NCBI GenBank assembly: GCA_025363755.1
Contig: JANYLQ010000064.1
Coordinates: forward strand, 1 to 64,000
Length of the DNA: 64,000 bases
Reading direction: 5' to 3'
Source of the DNA: Hyphomicrobiales bacterium
Lineage (GTDB): Bacteria > Pseudomonadota > Alphaproteobacteria > Rhizobiales > Aestuariivirgaceae
The notes below the pieces were generated by a model. That model saw only the letters and a program-made list of their open reading frames with translations. It had not been told where the DNA came from and did no database searches. Each line of letters opens with the position of its first letter. Position 1 is the first letter of the stretch. Shown piece after piece: positions 10,344 to 20,168 of the stretch. Position numbers and translations under genes: made by a program.

Positions 10344-13300
10344 TTATACAGCTGTCGGTGTTTGGCCGTTCTGCAGCTCAACATTGAGGCCGAGCGAACG
10401 CATTTCTTTTACCAGCACGTTGAAGCTTTCTGGAATGCCGGTTTCAAATCCGTCATCACCACGAACAATGGCTTCATAAACCTTGGTACGGCCTGCAACG
10501 TCGTCTGACTTCACAGTCAGCATTTCTTGCAATGTATAAGCAGCACCATAAGCTTCCAGCGCCCACACTTCCATTTCACCGAAGCGTTGACCACCAAACT
10601 GCGCCTTACCACCCAGCGGCTGCTGTGTGACGAGCGAGTATGGACCAATCGAACGGGCATGGATCTTGTCGTCCACCAAATGGTGAAGCTTCAAGATATA
10701 AATGTAACCAACAGTAACTGGACGATCGAATACTTCGCCTGTTTTGCCATCATAAAGCTGGATCTGGCCTGAAGTGTTGAGACCTGCGTCCTTCAGCATC
10801 GCAGCAATATCTTCCTCGCGCGCACCATCAAACACCGGCGTTGCAATCGAAATACCTTTGCGTACTGATTGTGCAAACTCAATCACGTCCTGATCTTCAA
10901 GCGCATCAATCGCGGCATTTTTACCGTAGATGCGTTGCAGTTCGTCCTTCACCGGCTTCACTTTTTGGCCTGCTACATAAGCATCCAATACGTCGCCAAT
11001 CTTCTTGCCCATGCCAGCACAGGCCCAACCCAAATGGGTCTCGAGGATCTGACCGACGTTCATGCGTGAAGGAACACCCAGTGGATTGAGCACAACATCA
11101 ACTGGTGTGCCGTCTTCCAGATATGGCATATCTTCTTGCGGAACGATGCGCGAAACCACGCCCTTATTACCATGGCGACCGGCCATCTTGTCGCCTGGCT
11201 GAATCTTGCGCTTCACAGCAACGAAGACTTTAACCATCTTCATTACGCCAGGAGGCAATTCATCACCACGTTGCAGCTTTTCAACTTTATCCATGAAGCG
11301 GTTTTCAAGGCCCTTCTTAGACTCGTCATATTGAAGCTTCATGGCTTCAAGTTCGCTCATTGGCTTTTCAGCGCCCAGAGCAATGTTCCACCATTGCGAA
11401 CGTGGAATATCTTCCATGTTCTTTTCAGTGATCTTGCCATCAAGTTTATGACCACGCGGGCCGCCTGTAGCTGTTTTGCCGAGCAAGAAGTCATGCAAAC
11501 GACCATAAGAGTTACGGTCAAGGATCGCTAACTCGTCGTCTCTGTCTTTTGCCAAACGCTCGATTTCTTCGCGTTCAATCGCAAGAGCGCGCTCATCCTT
11601 ATCCACACCATGGCGGTTGAATACGCGAACTTCCACAACCGTACCCGAAACGCCGGGTGGCAGACGGAGCGAAGTATCGCGAACATCAGAAGCTTTTTCA
11701 CCGAAAATGGCGCGCAGAAGTTTTTCTTCTGGTGTCATTGGTGACTCGCCCTTTGGCGTAATCTTGCCGCAGAGAATGTCGCCCGGTTTTACTTCAGCAC
11801 CAATATAAACAATGCCTGCTTCGTCGAGGTTCTTGAGAGACTCTTCACCCACGTTCGGAATATCGCGCGTGATTTCCTCAGGCCCAAGCTTTGTATCACG
11901 TGCCATCACATCAAATTCTTCAATGTGGATAGAGGTGAACACGTCATCTTTTACGATGCGCTCAGAAAGAAGAATGGAATCTTCGAAATTGTAACCATTC
12001 CAAGGCATGAACGCCACGAGGCAGTTTTGCCCCAACGCCAAATCACCAAGTTCAGTTGATGGGCCGTCGGCAATAATGTCGCCAGCCTTAATGATATCGC
12101 CAGTGCGAACCAGCGGACGCTGATTGATGCAGGTTGATTGGTTCGAACGTTGGAACTTCGCCAATGTGTAAATGTCTACACCAGGCTTGGATGGATCAGT
12201 TTCTTCGGTAGCGCGAATAACGATACGCTTTGCATCAACCTGGTCCACAATGCCGGAACGGCGTGCGGTGAAAGCCGCACCAGAGTCACGGGCAACAATA
12301 GCTTCCATGCCTGTGCCAACGAATGGTGCAGCAGAGCGCACCAACGGCACAGCTTGTCGCTGCATGTTTGAACCCATCAGAGCACGGTTGGCGTCGTCGT
12401 TTTCCAAGAACGGAATAAGAGCAGCAGCAACCGAAACCATTTGCTTTGGTGACACGTCAACATAATCAATCTTGTCTGGCGTAACTTGTAAAACATCGCC
12501 TGAAAGACGCGCGATCACCAAATCATCGGTGAACTTCATGTTCTTATCAAGTGCCACGTTAGCCTGAGCAATATGGTGCTTGGCTTCTTCGATGGCCGAG
12601 AGATATTTCACCTCATTGGTCACCTTACCATCAATCACCTTCCGGTAAGGCGTTTCGATAAAGCCATACTTGTTCACACGCGCATATGTGGCGAGCGAGT
12701 TGATCAGACCAATATTTGGACCTTCCGGTGTTTCAATTGGGCAGATACGACCATAATGAGTTGGATGAACGTCGCGCACTTCAAAGCCCGCGCGTTCACG
12801 TGTCAAACCGCCAGGTCCTAAAGCTGAAAGACGACGCTTATGCGTGATTTCAGACAGTGGATTGGTTTGATCCATAAACTGCGAAAGCTGCGACGAACCA
12901 AAGAATTCGCGAACTGCTGCAGCAGCAGGCTTCGCATTGATCAAATCATGCGGCATCACGGTGTCGACATCAACCGATGACAAGCGTTCTTTAATCGCAC
13001 GTTCCATACGAACAAGACCCAAGCGATATTGATTTTCCATCAACTCACCAACCGAACGAACACGGCGGTTACCGAGGTTATCGATGTCGTCAACTTCGCC
13101 CTTTGAATCGCGCAGATCATGCAAAGTCTTGATAACTTGCAAAATATCTTCCTTGCGCAAAACGCGCATGGAGTCTTCAACAGTTTGCTCAAGACGCATG
13201 TTCATCTTGACGCGGCCGACAGCCGAGAGGTCATAACGTTCTTGATCAAAGAACAAGCCTTTGAACAACAATTCAGCGCCTTCACGCGTCGGTGGTTCAC

Positions 13301-14447
13301 CGGGGCGCATTACACGGTAAATTTCGACAAGCGCTTGCTCATAGCTTTCAACCTTATCGGCTTTGAGCGTGTTGCGGATGTAACCGCCAGTGTTGATATG
13401 ATCGATGTCGAGCAGGTTCAAAGATTTAAAACCAGCTTCCTTCAATTGGCCAAGCAATTTCTCGGTGATCTCTTCGCCAGCTTCAGCAAAGATCATACCG
13501 TTTTCTTCGTTGACCAATTCATCAGCAATGTAATGACCAAACAAGTCTTCATCACGGACCAGCAATTCCTTGGTGCCATCTTCAGAAATCTTGCGAGCCA
13601 AACGCGGCGTAATCTTCTTGCCAGCTTCAACCACAACTTGGCCAGTCTTCGCGTCGACCAAATCAACCGTTGGCTTGATGCCCTTGAAGCGATCAGCCGT
13701 GAAAGGCATTTTCCAGCCGTCTTTGGTTTGCGAGTAAGCAACCGACTTATAGAACTCATGCAATATTTCTTCTGACTGCATGCCGAGCGCATAGAGCAGC
13801 GTTGTCACTGGCAACTTACGACGACGATCGATACGTGCAAAAATCAAATCCTTGGCATCAAATTCAAAGTCGAGCCATGAGCCGCGGTAAGGGATAACAC
13901 GGGCAGCAAAAAGGATCTTGCCAGAAGAATGGCTCTTACCCTTGTCGTGATCAAAGAATACGCCAGGCGAACGATGCATTTGTGAAACAATAACGCGCTC
14001 GGTGCCGTTAACAACGAACGTGCCGTTCTTGGTCATGAGCGGAATGTCGCCCATATAAACGTCTTGTTCCTTGATGTCCTTAACGGACTTTGCTTGAGTA
14101 TCTGGATCAATTTCAAACACGATCAGACGCAGCGTCACCTTCAAAGGCGCAGCAAATGTCATGCCGCGTTGTTGGCATTCTTCAACATCAAACTTTGGTT
14201 GTTCAAATTCATAGCGCACGAATTCGAGCACAGCTTGGCCCGAGAAATCCGAGATCGGAAACACCGATTTAAATACCGATTGCAAACCCTCAGTGGCGCG
14301 GCCGCCAGCGGGCTCCTTCATTTGAAGGAATTGGTCGTAAGACTCGCGCTGAACCTCAATGAGGTTCGGCATCTCAGCAACTTCGATTCCCTTACCGAAA
14401 AGTTTGCGAATGCGTTTTGCGCCTGCAACGGTACGTGTGTCAGCCAT
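10344..14447 (-). CDS. rpoB: DNA-directed RNA polymerase subunit beta
   Basis: Catalytic beta subunit of RNA polymerase, 1367 residues from the chosen start. The open frame extends 23 codons upstream to 14516, but that stretch is unlike any RpoB and overlaps a hairpin. CAGGAAA before the ATG at 14447 and the product start MADTRTV...KRIRKLFGK fit the family. The rifampicin-binding segment [22 protein letters not shown] keeps the Asp, His and Ser contacts of sensitive enzymes. The zone [13 protein letters not shown] near the C-terminus is intact. It is followed after 95 bp by rpoC, with a short GC-rich hairpin at 10312-10333 between them. Certain. Confidence 0.98.
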   Translation of the reverse strand: MADTRTVAGAKRIRKLFGKGIEVAEMPNLIEVQRESYDQFLQMKEPAGGRATEGLQSVFKSVFPISDFSGQAVLEFVRYEFEQPKFDVEECQQRGMTFAAPLKVTLRLIVFEIDPDTQAKSVKDIKEQDVYMGDIPLMTKNGTFVVNGTERVIVSQMHRSPGVFFDHDKGKSHSSGKILFAARVIPYRGSWLDFEFDAKDLIFARIDRRRKLPVTTLLYALGMQSEEILHEFYKSVAYSQTKDGWKMPFTADRFKGIKPTVDLVDAKTGQVVVEAGKKITPRLARKISEDGTKELLVRDEDLFGHYIADELVNEENGMIFAEAGEEITEKLLGQLKEAGFKSLNLLDIDHINTGGYIRNTLKADKVESYEQALVEIYRVMRPGEPPTREGAELLFKGLFFDQERYDLSAVGRVKMNMRLEQTVEDSMRVLRKEDILQVIKTLHDLRDSKGEVDDIDNLGNRRVRSVGELMENQYRLGLVRMERAIKERLSSVDVDTVMPHDLINAKPAAAAVREFFGSSQLSQFMDQTNPLSEITHKRRLSALGPGGLTRERAGFEVRDVHPTHYGRICPIETPEGPNIGLINSLATYARVNKYGFIETPYRKVIDGKVTNEVKYLSAIEEAKHHIAQANVALDKNMKFTDDLVIARLSGDVLQVTPDKIDYVDVSPKQMVSVAAALIPFLENDDANRALMGSNMQRQAVPLVRSAAPFVGTGMEAIVARDSGAAFTARRSGIVDQVDAKRIVIRATEETDPSKPGVDIYTLAKFQRSNQSTCINQRPLVRTGDIIKAGDIIADGPSTELGDLALGQNCLVAFMPWNGYNFEDSILLSERIVKDDVFTSIHIEEFDVMARDTKLGPEEITRDIPNVGEESLKNLDEAGIVYIGAEVKPGDILCGKITPKGESPMTPEEKLLRAIFGEKASDVRDTSLRLPPGVSGTVVEVRVFNRHGVDKDERALAIEREEIERLAKDRDDELAILDRNSYGRLHDFLLGKTATGGPRGHKLDGKITEKNMEDIPRSQWWNIALGAEKPMSELEAMKLQYDESKKGLENRFMDKVEKLQRGDELPPGVMKMVKVFVAVKRKIQPGDKMAGRHGNKGVVSRIVPQEDMPYLEDGTPVDVVLNPLGVPSRMNVGQILETHLGWACAGMGKKIGDVLDAYVAGQKVKPVKDELQRIYGKNAAIDALEDQDVIEFAQSVRKGISIATPVFDGAREEDIAAMLKDAGLNTSGQIQLYDGKTGEVFDRPVTVGYIYILKLHHLVDDKIHARSIGPYSLVTQQPLGGKAQFGGQRFGEMEVWALEAYGAAYTLQEMLTVKSDDVAGRTKVYEAIVRGDDGFETGIPESFNVLVKEMRSLGLNVELQNGQTPTAV

Positions 14448-14474
14448 GTGTTTTCCTGTCACTTTCGTTTTTGT

Positions 14475-14551
14475 GGGGTGAATACCCCAATAAAAAGCCT
14501 CTAAAACGGCTTGCATCAGACCCCATATTCTGGAATCTCATACAAGCCGTT
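14475..14551 (-). other. rplL-rpoB intergenic hairpins (attenuator or processing site)
   Basis: Between rplL and rpoB the minus strand has a perfect 9-bp stem (AACGGCTTG at one end, CAAGCCGTT at the other, 14505-14551) followed by TTTAGAGG, and then a small GGGGT/ACCCC hairpin at 14475-14488. In Escherichia coli this junction holds a partial attenuator and an RNase III site that set the ribosomal-protein to polymerase ratio; the position here suggests the same job. The remaining bases of the 172-bp gap are plain. Confidence 0.5.
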
Positions 14552-14619
14552 CACTCATACTCATCACAATTCACCACGAGGAACAGGACGCAATGCCCTG
14601 CCCTCATGGCAAAATTGTG

Positions 14620-14988
14620 TTACTTCAACTCGACCTTTGCGCCAGCTGCTTGCAGCTTCTTCATCATGTCTTCAGCGTCTTTCTTGTTTACGCCTTCTTT
14701 AACGGCCTTTGGAGCAGCTTCAACCAGATCCTTGGCTTCTTTCAAGCCGAGGCCAGTGATCGCACGCACTTCCTTGATCACTTCGATCTTCTTATCGCCA
14801 GCGGCGGTCAGCATCACAGTGAATTCAGTCTTTTCTTCAACAGCAGCGGCAGCTGGGCCAGCAGCTGCAGCAGCAGCTGGAGCAGCAGCAGAAACGCCCC
14901 ACTTTTCTTCAAGCATCTTTGAAAGTTCTGCGGCTTGCATAACGGTCAACGACGAAAGGTCTTCAACAATCTTGGCTAAATCGGCCAT
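14620..14988 (-). CDS. rplL: 50S ribosomal protein L7/L12
   Basis: Ribosomal stalk protein that recruits the translation GTPases, 122 residues. The N-terminal dimerisation helix pair ([21 protein letters not shown]), the Ala/Pro-rich hinge at about 35-50 and the C-terminal domain with [12 protein letters not shown] are all present. Its promoter and leader are shared with rplJ, 57 bp upstream, and the rplJL pair is normally autoregulated by the L10-L12 complex. Certain. Confidence 0.98.
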   Translation of the reverse strand: MADLAKIVEDLSSLTVMQAAELSKMLEEKWGVSAAAPAAAAAAGPAAAAVEEKTEFTVMLTAAGDKKIEVIKEVRAITGLGLKEAKDLVEAAPKAVKEGVNKKDAEDMMKKLQAAGAKVELK

Positions 14989-15045
14989 TTTAAATTCTCT
15001 CTTTTTTAGTCGGTTAAATTACAACAATTAAACGGGGTAGCTTTC

Positions 15046-15561
15046 TTAAGCTTGCTCTTTGGTGGCGTAGGCATTGATCACGCGTGCAAGTTGGCCAGCC
15101 GGAGCCGCAACCACGGCCGCAATGCGGGTGGCTGGGGTTACGATCATACCAACTAGTTTTGCCCTCAATTGATCGAGTGAAGGCAATGCAGCGAGAGCCT
15201 TGACGGCATTAGCATCAAGAACCGTGTTGCCGAGTGCGCCTCCGAGAAGAACGAATTTTTCGTTTCCCTTGGCGAAATCAGCAGCGATCTTTGGTGCCGT
15301 AACTGGGTCTGCGCCGTAAGCCAACATTGTTGGACCTTCGAACAGATCTGTGATCCCAGCAGCATCAGTGCCAACGAGAGCGAGCTTTGTCAGGCTATTT
15401 TTTGCTACCTTTATGGAAGCACCCGCAGCGGCCATCTTGTTACGCAAGTCAATGACTTGGTTCGCAGTCAGGCCTTTGTTGTGGGCCACAACAACCACAC
15501 CAGCTGTTTTGAACAACTGGTTGAGTGTCGCGACGAGCTCTGTTTTTTCAGCTCTTTCCAC
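15046..15561 (-). CDS. rplJ: 50S ribosomal protein L10
   Basis: Base of the ribosomal stalk, binding 23S rRNA and L7/L12 dimers; 171 residues, usual length. The start is GTG, not ATG: AGGAGAGAG stands three bases before GTG, and the product begins [13 protein letters not shown] as in the family. The RNA-binding N-domain has the [14 protein letters not shown] segment. The 327-bp space upstream is rich in hairpins and is a plausible L10-binding leader. Certain as to identity; the GTG start may help keep translation low. Confidence 0.97.
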   Translation of the reverse strand: MERAEKTELVATLNQLFKTAGVVVVAHNKGLTANQVIDLRNKMAAAGASIKVAKNSLTKLALVGTDAAGITDLFEGPTMLAYGADPVTAPKIAADFAKGNEKFVLLGGALGNTVLDANAVKALAALPSLDQLRAKLVGMIVTPATRIAAVVAAPAGQLARVINAYATKEQA

Positions 15562-15888
15562 TTGCTCTCTCCTTGATAGCGCGCCGCTTAATTGCGGACA
15601 CGCTGTTGGACCAACCGCTCAAACGCTAACCACCTTAGAAGGCAGTGCGCGCTTTTGCGGCGCTCTACTGCCTGTCCCCTGCCTCAATTGAGGCAGGTTG
15701 TTGAGGTCTCAACCGACCAATGATCTTGCGATCAAAAATCTGTTTTGACACCCATCTCATGCTGGCTCTTTCGATTAAGCTTTGTGGTTTCCCACGCAGC
15801 ACCCGCAATCTTGGACAGGTACCCGCAAAACGTCTCCGTTTTGGCGGGATTCGGTCAGGATGGCTCAACGCCATCCTGACCGAAATCT
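15562..15888 (-). promoter_or_regulatory. rplJL leader / rplA-rplJ intergenic region, candidate L10-binding RNA
   Basis: This 327-bp gap holds a run of minus-strand stems: a perfect 13-bp hairpin just after the rplA stop (15852-15882, loop GTTGA), a second imperfect stem (CCGCC...AAAACG / CGTTTTGCGG) directly behind it, a TGATC-GCAA-GATCA GNRA-type hairpin near 15730, and the palindrome CCTGCCTCAATTGAGGCAGG at 15678-15697. In other bacteria the rplJ leader binds the L10-L12 complex to repress translation. The position and structure content agree, but I cannot fold it reliably by eye. Confidence 0.45.
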
Positions 15889-16584
15889 CTATTGTGCCGA
15901 CATCACACCAAGGTCTATCTTCAACCCTGGGCCCATCGACGACGAAATTGAAATCTTCTTAATGTAAGTGCCTTTGGCACCTGCCGGCTTTGCCTTGTTC
16001 ACAGCATCCAAGAATGCGCGGAGGTTTCCAGCAATCTGATCAACTGAGAATGAAGCCTTACCAACGCCAGCCTGTACGATTCCGGCCTTTTCAACGCGGA
16101 ATTCAACAGCGCCACCCTTGGCAGCCTTAACAGCAGCAGTCACGTCCATGGTAACTGTGCCAACCTTTGGGTTAGGCATCATGTTACGTGGTCCGAGCAC
16201 TTTGCCAAGACGACCAACAAGCCCCATCATGTCTGGCGTTGCAATGCAACGGTCAAAGTCCAATGTGCCTTTGTTGACGATTTCAAACAGGTCTTCAGCG
16301 CCAACAATGTCCGCACCGGCTTTCTTGGCTTCTTCAGCCTTGGCACCTTTTGCGAACACCGCAACACGAACCTTACGGCCAGAACCGTTTGGCAAGTTGC
16401 ACACACCGCGAACCATCTGGTCAGCATGACGTGGGTCAACACCCAGGTTCATGGCCACTTCGATGGTTTCATCAAACTTGGCGTTGGCGCGTGCCTTGAT
16501 CAAGTTTACGGCTTCTTCAACACTGTAGAACTTTGAACGATCAAGACCGGTCATGTTCTTTTCAATACGTTTTGCTTTTGCCAT
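15889..16584 (-). CDS. rplA: 50S ribosomal protein L1
   Basis: Ribosomal L1-stalk protein and translational repressor of its own operon, 231 residues from the ATG at 16584. The open frame runs 25 codons further up inside rplK, but the family start MAKAKRIEK and the GAGGG Shine-Dalgarno inside the rplK end fix the start. The signature [10 protein letters not shown] is present near residue 130. rplK ends only four bases before it, so the two are translationally coupled. Certain. Confidence 0.97.
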   Translation of the reverse strand: MAKAKRIEKNMTGLDRSKFYSVEEAVNLIKARANAKFDETIEVAMNLGVDPRHADQMVRGVCNLPNGSGRKVRVAVFAKGAKAEEAKKAGADIVGAEDLFEIVNKGTLDFDRCIATPDMMGLVGRLGKVLGPRNMMPNPKVGTVTMDVTAAVKAAKGGAVEFRVEKAGIVQAGVGKASFSVDQIAGNLRAFLDAVNKAKPAGAKGTYIKKISISSSMGPGLKIDLGVMSAQ

Positions 16585-16588
16585 GATC

Positions 16589-17017
16589 TTAGCCCTCAAC
16601 AACCAAGCCCATGGAACGGGCTGAGCCTGCAATTTCTCTTGCTGCTGCATCAAGGTCACGCGAATTCATGCCCTTAAGCTTTTGCTCAGCGATTTCACGG
16701 CACTGCGCCATGGTCACTTTGCCTGCAACAACTTTGCCTGGTTCCTTGGAACCTGCATTGATCTTGGCAGCCTTCTTCAAGAAATAAGAAGCTGGAGGAG
16801 CCTTCATTTCAAAAGTGAAAGACTTGTCTTGATAAGCAGTGATCACCACTGGAACAGGCGAACCCTGCTCCATCTTCTGCGTAGCAGCGTTAAACGCCTT
16901 GCAGAATTCCATGATGTTCAAACCACGTTGGCCCAATGCTGGGCCGATTGGCGGTGATGGGTTTGCTTGGCCAGCTGGCACTTGCAACTTCACATAACCG
17001 ACGATTTTCTTCGCCAT
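16589..17017 (-). CDS. rplK: 50S ribosomal protein L11
   Basis: GTPase-centre ribosomal protein, 142 residues, usual length. It has the N-terminal [21 protein letters not shown] segment (thiostrepton-binding domain) and the RNA-binding C-domain ending [13 protein letters not shown]. It is the first gene of the rplKA pair. Two tandem hairpins lie just upstream, where many bacteria have the L1-binding regulatory site. Certain. Confidence 0.98.
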   Translation of the reverse strand: MAKKIVGYVKLQVPAGQANPSPPIGPALGQRGLNIMEFCKAFNAATQKMEQGSPVPVVITAYQDKSFTFEMKAPPASYFLKKAAKINAGSKEPGKVVAGKVTMAQCREIAEQKLKGMNSRDLDAAAREIAGSARSMGLVVEG

Positions 17018-17077
17018 ATGTATCCCTCTTTCAAGGTTAGTGGTCGGGCTTTAAGGCCTCCCACGGGGTTAAACTAA

Positions 17078-17128
17078 CCTCTTCTTCCGCAAAGCGGGAG
17101 AAGAAGGGGCCCATTGCACCGCAATGGG
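17078..17128 (-). promoter_or_regulatory. Tandem hairpins upstream of rplK, candidate L1-binding leader
   Basis: On the minus strand, CCCATTGC-GGT-GCAATGGG (17110-17128) is followed at once by a longer stem, CTTCTTCTCCCGC / GCGGAAGAAGAGG with a TTT loop (17078-17109). They sit between the nusG stop and rplK. No T-run follows, so they are not terminators. L1 controls the rplKA message through a stem in this place in other bacteria; that role is inferred here. Confidence 0.45.
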
Positions 17129-17140
17129 AAGATGAGGGAC

Positions 17141-17674
17141 TTACTTCACCTTCTCGACTTGCCCATATTCGAGTTCAACAGGCGTTGGCCTGCCGAAAAT
17201 GCTCACAGCCACTTTAAGCCGTGCACGTTCTTCATCGACTTCTTCAACCTGGCCGCTGAAGGACATAAACGGCCCATCAGCAACGCGAACTTGCTCGCCA
17301 ACTTCAAAGCGAATCGAAGCTTTTGGCCGTTCAACACCTTCAGCCACTTGGTTGAGAATGCGGTTAGCTTCAATATCCGAAATCGGAACCGGCTTGGAGC
17401 CAGATCCCAAAAACCCTGTAACTTTCGGCGTGTTCTTGATCAGATGGAACACTTCGTCAGTTAAATCTACCTTTGCAAGCACATAGCCCGGAAAGAATCG
17501 GCGTTCGCTCTTAATCTTGCGGCCGCGCCTTACTTCCACAACTTCTTCAGTCGGCACAATCACCTGCTCAAAGAAATCTTCGAGATGCTTTTGTATCGCC
17601 TGCTCTTTTAATGATTCCATCACCTTCTTTTCGAAGTTCGAATAGGTGTGGATGATATACCAACGTTTTGCCAT
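17141..17674 (-). CDS. nusG: Transcription termination/antitermination factor NusG
   Basis: Elongation factor linking RNA polymerase with Rho or the ribosome, 177 residues. The NGN domain (RWYIIHTYSNFEKKV at the start, FFPGYVLAKV near 65-74) and the C-terminal KOW domain (VGEQVRVADGPFMSFSG) are complete. It lies 29 bp after secE and 123 bp before rplK, the standard order. Certain. Confidence 0.98.
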   Translation of the reverse strand: MAKRWYIIHTYSNFEKKVMESLKEQAIQKHLEDFFEQVIVPTEEVVEVRRGRKIKSERRFFPGYVLAKVDLTDEVFHLIKNTPKVTGFLGSGSKPVPISDIEANRILNQVAEGVERPKASIRFEVGEQVRVADGPFMSFSGQVEEVDEERARLKVAVSIFGRPTPVELEYGQVEKVK

Positions 17675-17703
17675 AAATTTCCCGCAGTGCCTTGATTTAA
17701 CGA

Positions 17704-17898
17704 CTAAATACCAAACAGCACTTTTTCAACGCCCCATTTCAGAATGGCGTCTACGCCCAAGAAAAACATGCTGGCAACCACCACCATGATCACTACCATG
17801 ATCGTAGAAATGACAAGTTCGCGCCGTGTCGGCCAAGTTACCTTGGACGCCTCAGAGCGTACTTCCTGCACAAATCCAACAATATTATTCTCGGCCAT
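17704..17898 (-). CDS. secE: Preprotein translocase subunit SecE
   Basis: Small essential part of the SecYEG channel in the inner membrane, 64 residues. It has the conserved EVRSEASKVTWPTRRE amphipathic segment followed by one transmembrane helix (ISTIMVVIMVVVASMFFLG). The ATG at 17898 has AGGA nine bases before it; an in-frame TTG one codon upstream is less likely. It lies between tRNA-Trp and nusG, the usual alphaproteobacterial order, probably on the tRNA-Trp transcript. Confidence 0.96.
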   Translation of the reverse strand: MAENNIVGFVQEVRSEASKVTWPTRRELVISTIMVVIMVVVASMFFLGVDAILKWGVEKVLFGI

Positions 17899-17962
17899 CA
17901 ATCATTCCTGTTTACGAAGCTTTCAGTCAAACCATTGATATAACTCAACAATAAAACCAAAA

Positions 17963-18038
17963 TGGCAGGGGCAGTAGGATTTGAACCCACGACCTGTGGT
18001 TTTGGAGACCACCGCTCTACCAACTGAGCTATACCCCT
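17963..18038 (-). tRNA. tRNA-Trp (CCA anticodon)
   Basis: A 76-nt cloverleaf can be folded: acceptor AGGGGTA pairs with TGCCCCT (one T-G), the D arm has GCTCAGTTGGTAGAGC, the anticodon loop CTCCAAA carries CCA, and the T arm has GTGGGTTCAAATCCTAC. Discriminator G and an encoded CCA end follow. It precedes secE, as in most alphaproteobacteria. Confidence 0.97.
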
Positions 18039-18057
18039 TCAAGCTCCGTGAATGGAG

Positions 18058-18086
18058 CATCTATCGGGAGAGCCAGTATATGTCAA
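18058..18086 (-). promoter_or_regulatory. Predicted promoter of tRNA-Trp-secE-nusG
   Basis: Minus-strand TTGACA, 17 bases, TAGATG, about 20 bp before the tRNA-Trp 5' end. The -35 is perfect. It is the only strong candidate upstream of the whole tRNA-Trp-to-rpoC run. Confidence 0.65.
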
Positions 18087-18140
18087 CGGCTTGGCGGATT
18101 TTAAAGGGGGCGGGAATTGGTCTCGTGGAAATTCGTAGGT

Positions 18141-18446
18141 TTAAATCCTCTCCACCACCACCGCCGTCCCGTAAGCCAGCACTTCTGTTATCCCGTCCAT
18201 AATCTCATTAGCGTCATAACGCATCGCAATGATGGCATTTCCCCCCATCTTTTCCGCGTCAGCCGTGAGAAGGCTCAATGCCTCTTGCCGCGCCTGCTCT
18301 GCGAGATTTGTATAAACTGACAAGTTTCCACCAAAAATCGATTGGATTGCACCGCCAAGATTGCCAATCACGCTGCGCGACCGAACTGTTATACCCCGCG
18401 ACAATCCGATTACACGGGTCACGCGGTAGCCAGGCAATTCATTCAT
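18141..18446 (-). CDS. YbjQ / DUF74 family protein
   Basis: A 101-residue cytoplasmic protein of the YbjQ (PF01906) family, which forms pentamers and has been linked to heavy-metal binding on structural grounds only. The family pattern is clear: VTRVIGLSRGITVRSRS near the start, then AEKMGGNAIIAMRYDANE and a closing YGTAVVV strand. No Shine-Dalgarno is obvious before the ATG. It lies alone between tuf copy 2 and tRNA-Trp; the context gives no hint of function. Confidence 0.88.
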   Translation of the reverse strand: MNELPGYRVTRVIGLSRGITVRSRSVIGNLGGAIQSIFGGNLSVYTNLAEQARQEALSLLTADAEKMGGNAIIAMRYDANEIMDGITEVLAYGTAVVVERI

Positions 18447-18521
18447 GGTAACAATGATCGTTTGGTTCGCTCCAATTATTACAATTCCAACTTAGTCTGT
18501 TTTAAGCAAACTCCAAAAATA

Positions 18522-18555
18522 AAAAGGGCCACCAGATCTCTCCGGCGGCCCTTTT
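18522..18555 (-). terminator. Intrinsic terminator of tuf copy 2
   Basis: On the minus strand AAAAGGGCCGCC ... GGTGGCCCTTTTT forms a strong stem with a ten-base loop and a T-run, about 20 bp after the tuf stop. Confidence 0.9.
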
Positions 18556-18573
18556 CAAAGTCTACTGAACTTC

Positions 18574-19764
18574 TTATTCCGAAATCTTAGCGACAACGCC
18601 GGCACCGACGGTGCGTCCGCCTTCGCGGATGGCAAAGCGCAGTTTCTCTTCCATGGCAATTGGCGTGATCAGCTCAACATCAAACGAGATGTTGTCGCCA
18701 GGCATTACCATTTCAGTACCTTCTGGAAGGGTTACTACGCCCGTCACGTCAGTCGTGCGGAAGTAGAATTGTGGGCGGTAGTTGTTGAAGAATGGCGTGT
18801 GACGACCACCCTCTTCCTTGGTGAGGATATAAACCTCAGCCTTGAACTTCTTGTGGGGCTTCACAGAACCTGTCTTGCACAGAATTTGACCGCGCTCAAC
18901 GCCTTCACGTTCAATACCACGCAGAAGAGCGCCGATGTTGTCGCCAGCTTGACCTTGATCAAGCAGCTTGCGGAACATTTCAACGCCCGTGCAAGTGGTC
19001 TTGACAGTATCGCGAATGCCGACGATTTCAATTTCTTCGCCAACCTTCACAATGCCGCGCTCAACACGACCCGTCACAACCGTACCACGGCCTGAGATCG
19101 AGAACACATCTTCAATTGGCATCAGGAATGGCAGATCAATCGGACGGTTTGGCTGTGGAATGTAAGTATCAACAGCTTCCATCAACTTCAGAATAGCTTC
19201 ACGGCCAATCTCAGGATTGGTGCCATTCAAAGCACACAAAGCCGAGCCACGGATGATTGGAATATCATCGCCTGGGAATTGGTAAGAGCTCAAAAGCTCG
19301 CGCACTTCCATTTCAACGAGATCCAACAATTCAGGATCGTCAACCATGTCAACCTTGTTCATAAACACAACGAGTGCTGGCACACCAACTTGACGAGCCA
19401 GCAAAATGTGTTCACGTGTCTGAGGCATTGGGCCGTCAGAGGCTGACACAACCAGAATGCCGCCGTCCATTTGCGCCGCACCAGTGATCATGTTCTTGAC
19501 ATAGTCAGCATGGCCTGGGCAATCAACGTGGGCATAATGGCGGGCCTTTGTTTGATATTCAACGTGAGCAGTATTGATCGTAATACCACGCGCGCGCTCT
19601 TCAGGAGCCTTATCAATCATGTCATAGGCCGTGTAAGTTGCCCCACCGGTTTCTGCCAAAATCTTGGTGATCGCAGCCGTCAGCGACGTCTTGCCATGGT
19701 CAACGTGACCAATCGTACCAATGTTACAATGTGGCTTATCGCGGTTGAATTTCTCTTTTGCCAT
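18574..19764 (-). CDS. tuf: Elongation factor Tu, copy 2
   Basis: Second EF-Tu gene, 396 residues, with the same intact GTP-binding motifs as copy 1. It follows tRNA-Tyr and tRNA-Gly on the same strand, a common alphaproteobacterial arrangement, and ends at its own terminator. Protein identity with copy 1 is complete for residues 1-139. At DNA level the first third shows only scattered synonymous changes, densest toward codon 139. After that the genes diverge. Residues such as [13 protein letters not shown] are typical EF-Tu; copy 1 has Cys in place of the second Val. This copy looks the more ordinary of the two. Confidence 0.98.
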   Translation of the reverse strand: MAKEKFNRDKPHCNIGTIGHVDHGKTSLTAAITKILAETGGATYTAYDMIDKAPEERARGITINTAHVEYQTKARHYAHVDCPGHADYVKNMITGAAQMDGGILVVSASDGPMPQTREHILLARQVGVPALVVFMNKVDMVDDPELLDLVEMEVRELLSSYQFPGDDIPIIRGSALCALNGTNPEIGREAILKLMEAVDTYIPQPNRPIDLPFLMPIEDVFSISGRGTVVTGRVERGIVKVGEEIEIVGIRDTVKTTCTGVEMFRKLLDQGQAGDNIGALLRGIEREGVERGQILCKTGSVKPHKKFKAEVYILTKEEGGRHTPFFNNYRPQFYFRTTDVTGVVTLPEGTEMVMPGDNISFDVELITPIAMEEKLRFAIREGGRTVGAGVVAKISE

Positions 19765-19881
19765 GGTGTACTTCCATCCTGTTAAAACAAATCACGCGCC
19801 AGTTGGCGTGATACCAATTCGGGCGCGTCTTTAGAAAAACTATGTGGGGTTGGCAAGAGGCGATTGCAAGGTGAGAGAGGT

Positions 19882-19955
19882 TGGAGCGGGTGAAGGGAAT
19901 CGAACCCTCGTATTGAGCTTGGAAGGCTCCTGCTCTACCATTGAGCTACACCCGC
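19882..19955 (-). tRNA. tRNA-Gly (TCC anticodon)
   Basis: A 74-nt cloverleaf: acceptor GCGGGTG with matching CACCCGC, D arm GCTCAATGGTAGAGC, anticodon loop CTTCCAA (TCC), T arm with GGTTCGATTCC, and an encoded CCA end. It lies between tRNA-Tyr and tuf copy 2. Confidence 0.96.
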
Positions 19956-19987
19956 ATAACCAAATCACTATAGCACATAAAATGCGA

Positions 19988-20073
19988 TGGTGGGAGAGGT
20001 AGGACTCGAACCTACGAAGCCGTAAAGCAGGGGATTTACAGTCCCCCCCCTTTGCCACTCGGGACACTCTCCC
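19988..20073 (-). tRNA. tRNA-Tyr (GTA anticodon)
   Basis: An 86-nt class II tRNA with acceptor GGGAGAG/CTCTCCC, a long variable arm (CTGCTTTACGGCT...), anticodon loop CTGTAAA (GTA) and an encoded CCA. The D-stem end, base 26 and the anticodon stem together make a run of eight G, consistent with paired GGGGA/TCCCC rather than an error. It is the first gene of the tRNA-Tyr-tRNA-Gly-tuf unit. Confidence 0.95.
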
Positions 20074-20132
20074 CCGATATCACAAAACAAAGCTTTCAGT
20101 TTGATTTCCCAACCAAACCAAAAGCGTGGCGC

Positions 20133-20161
20133 TGTATGCCGCCGAGGTTAGATTAAGTCAA
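20133..20161 (-). promoter_or_regulatory. Predicted promoter of tRNA-Tyr-tRNA-Gly-tuf
   Basis: Minus-strand TTGACT, 17 bases, CATACA, starting just past the coaD stop and about 60 bp before tRNA-Tyr. Orientation and spacing fit a stable-RNA promoter; the -10 is imperfect. Confidence 0.5.
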
Positions 20162-20168
20162 GCGCAAG

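Noticed and set aside
13119-13775. 218-codon plus-strand ORF opposite rpoB
   Set aside because: Antisense shadow of rpoB with no own start signal or domain.
14448-14516. Extended N-terminus for rpoB from 14516
   Set aside because: The 23 extra residues match no RpoB, overlap a hairpin, and the ATG at 14447 has a good Shine-Dalgarno.
20041-20050. Run of eight C in tRNA-Tyr as a possible sequencing error
   Set aside because: The complementary G-run is explained by D-stem end, base 26 and a fully paired anticodon stem, so the tRNA folds correctly as written.
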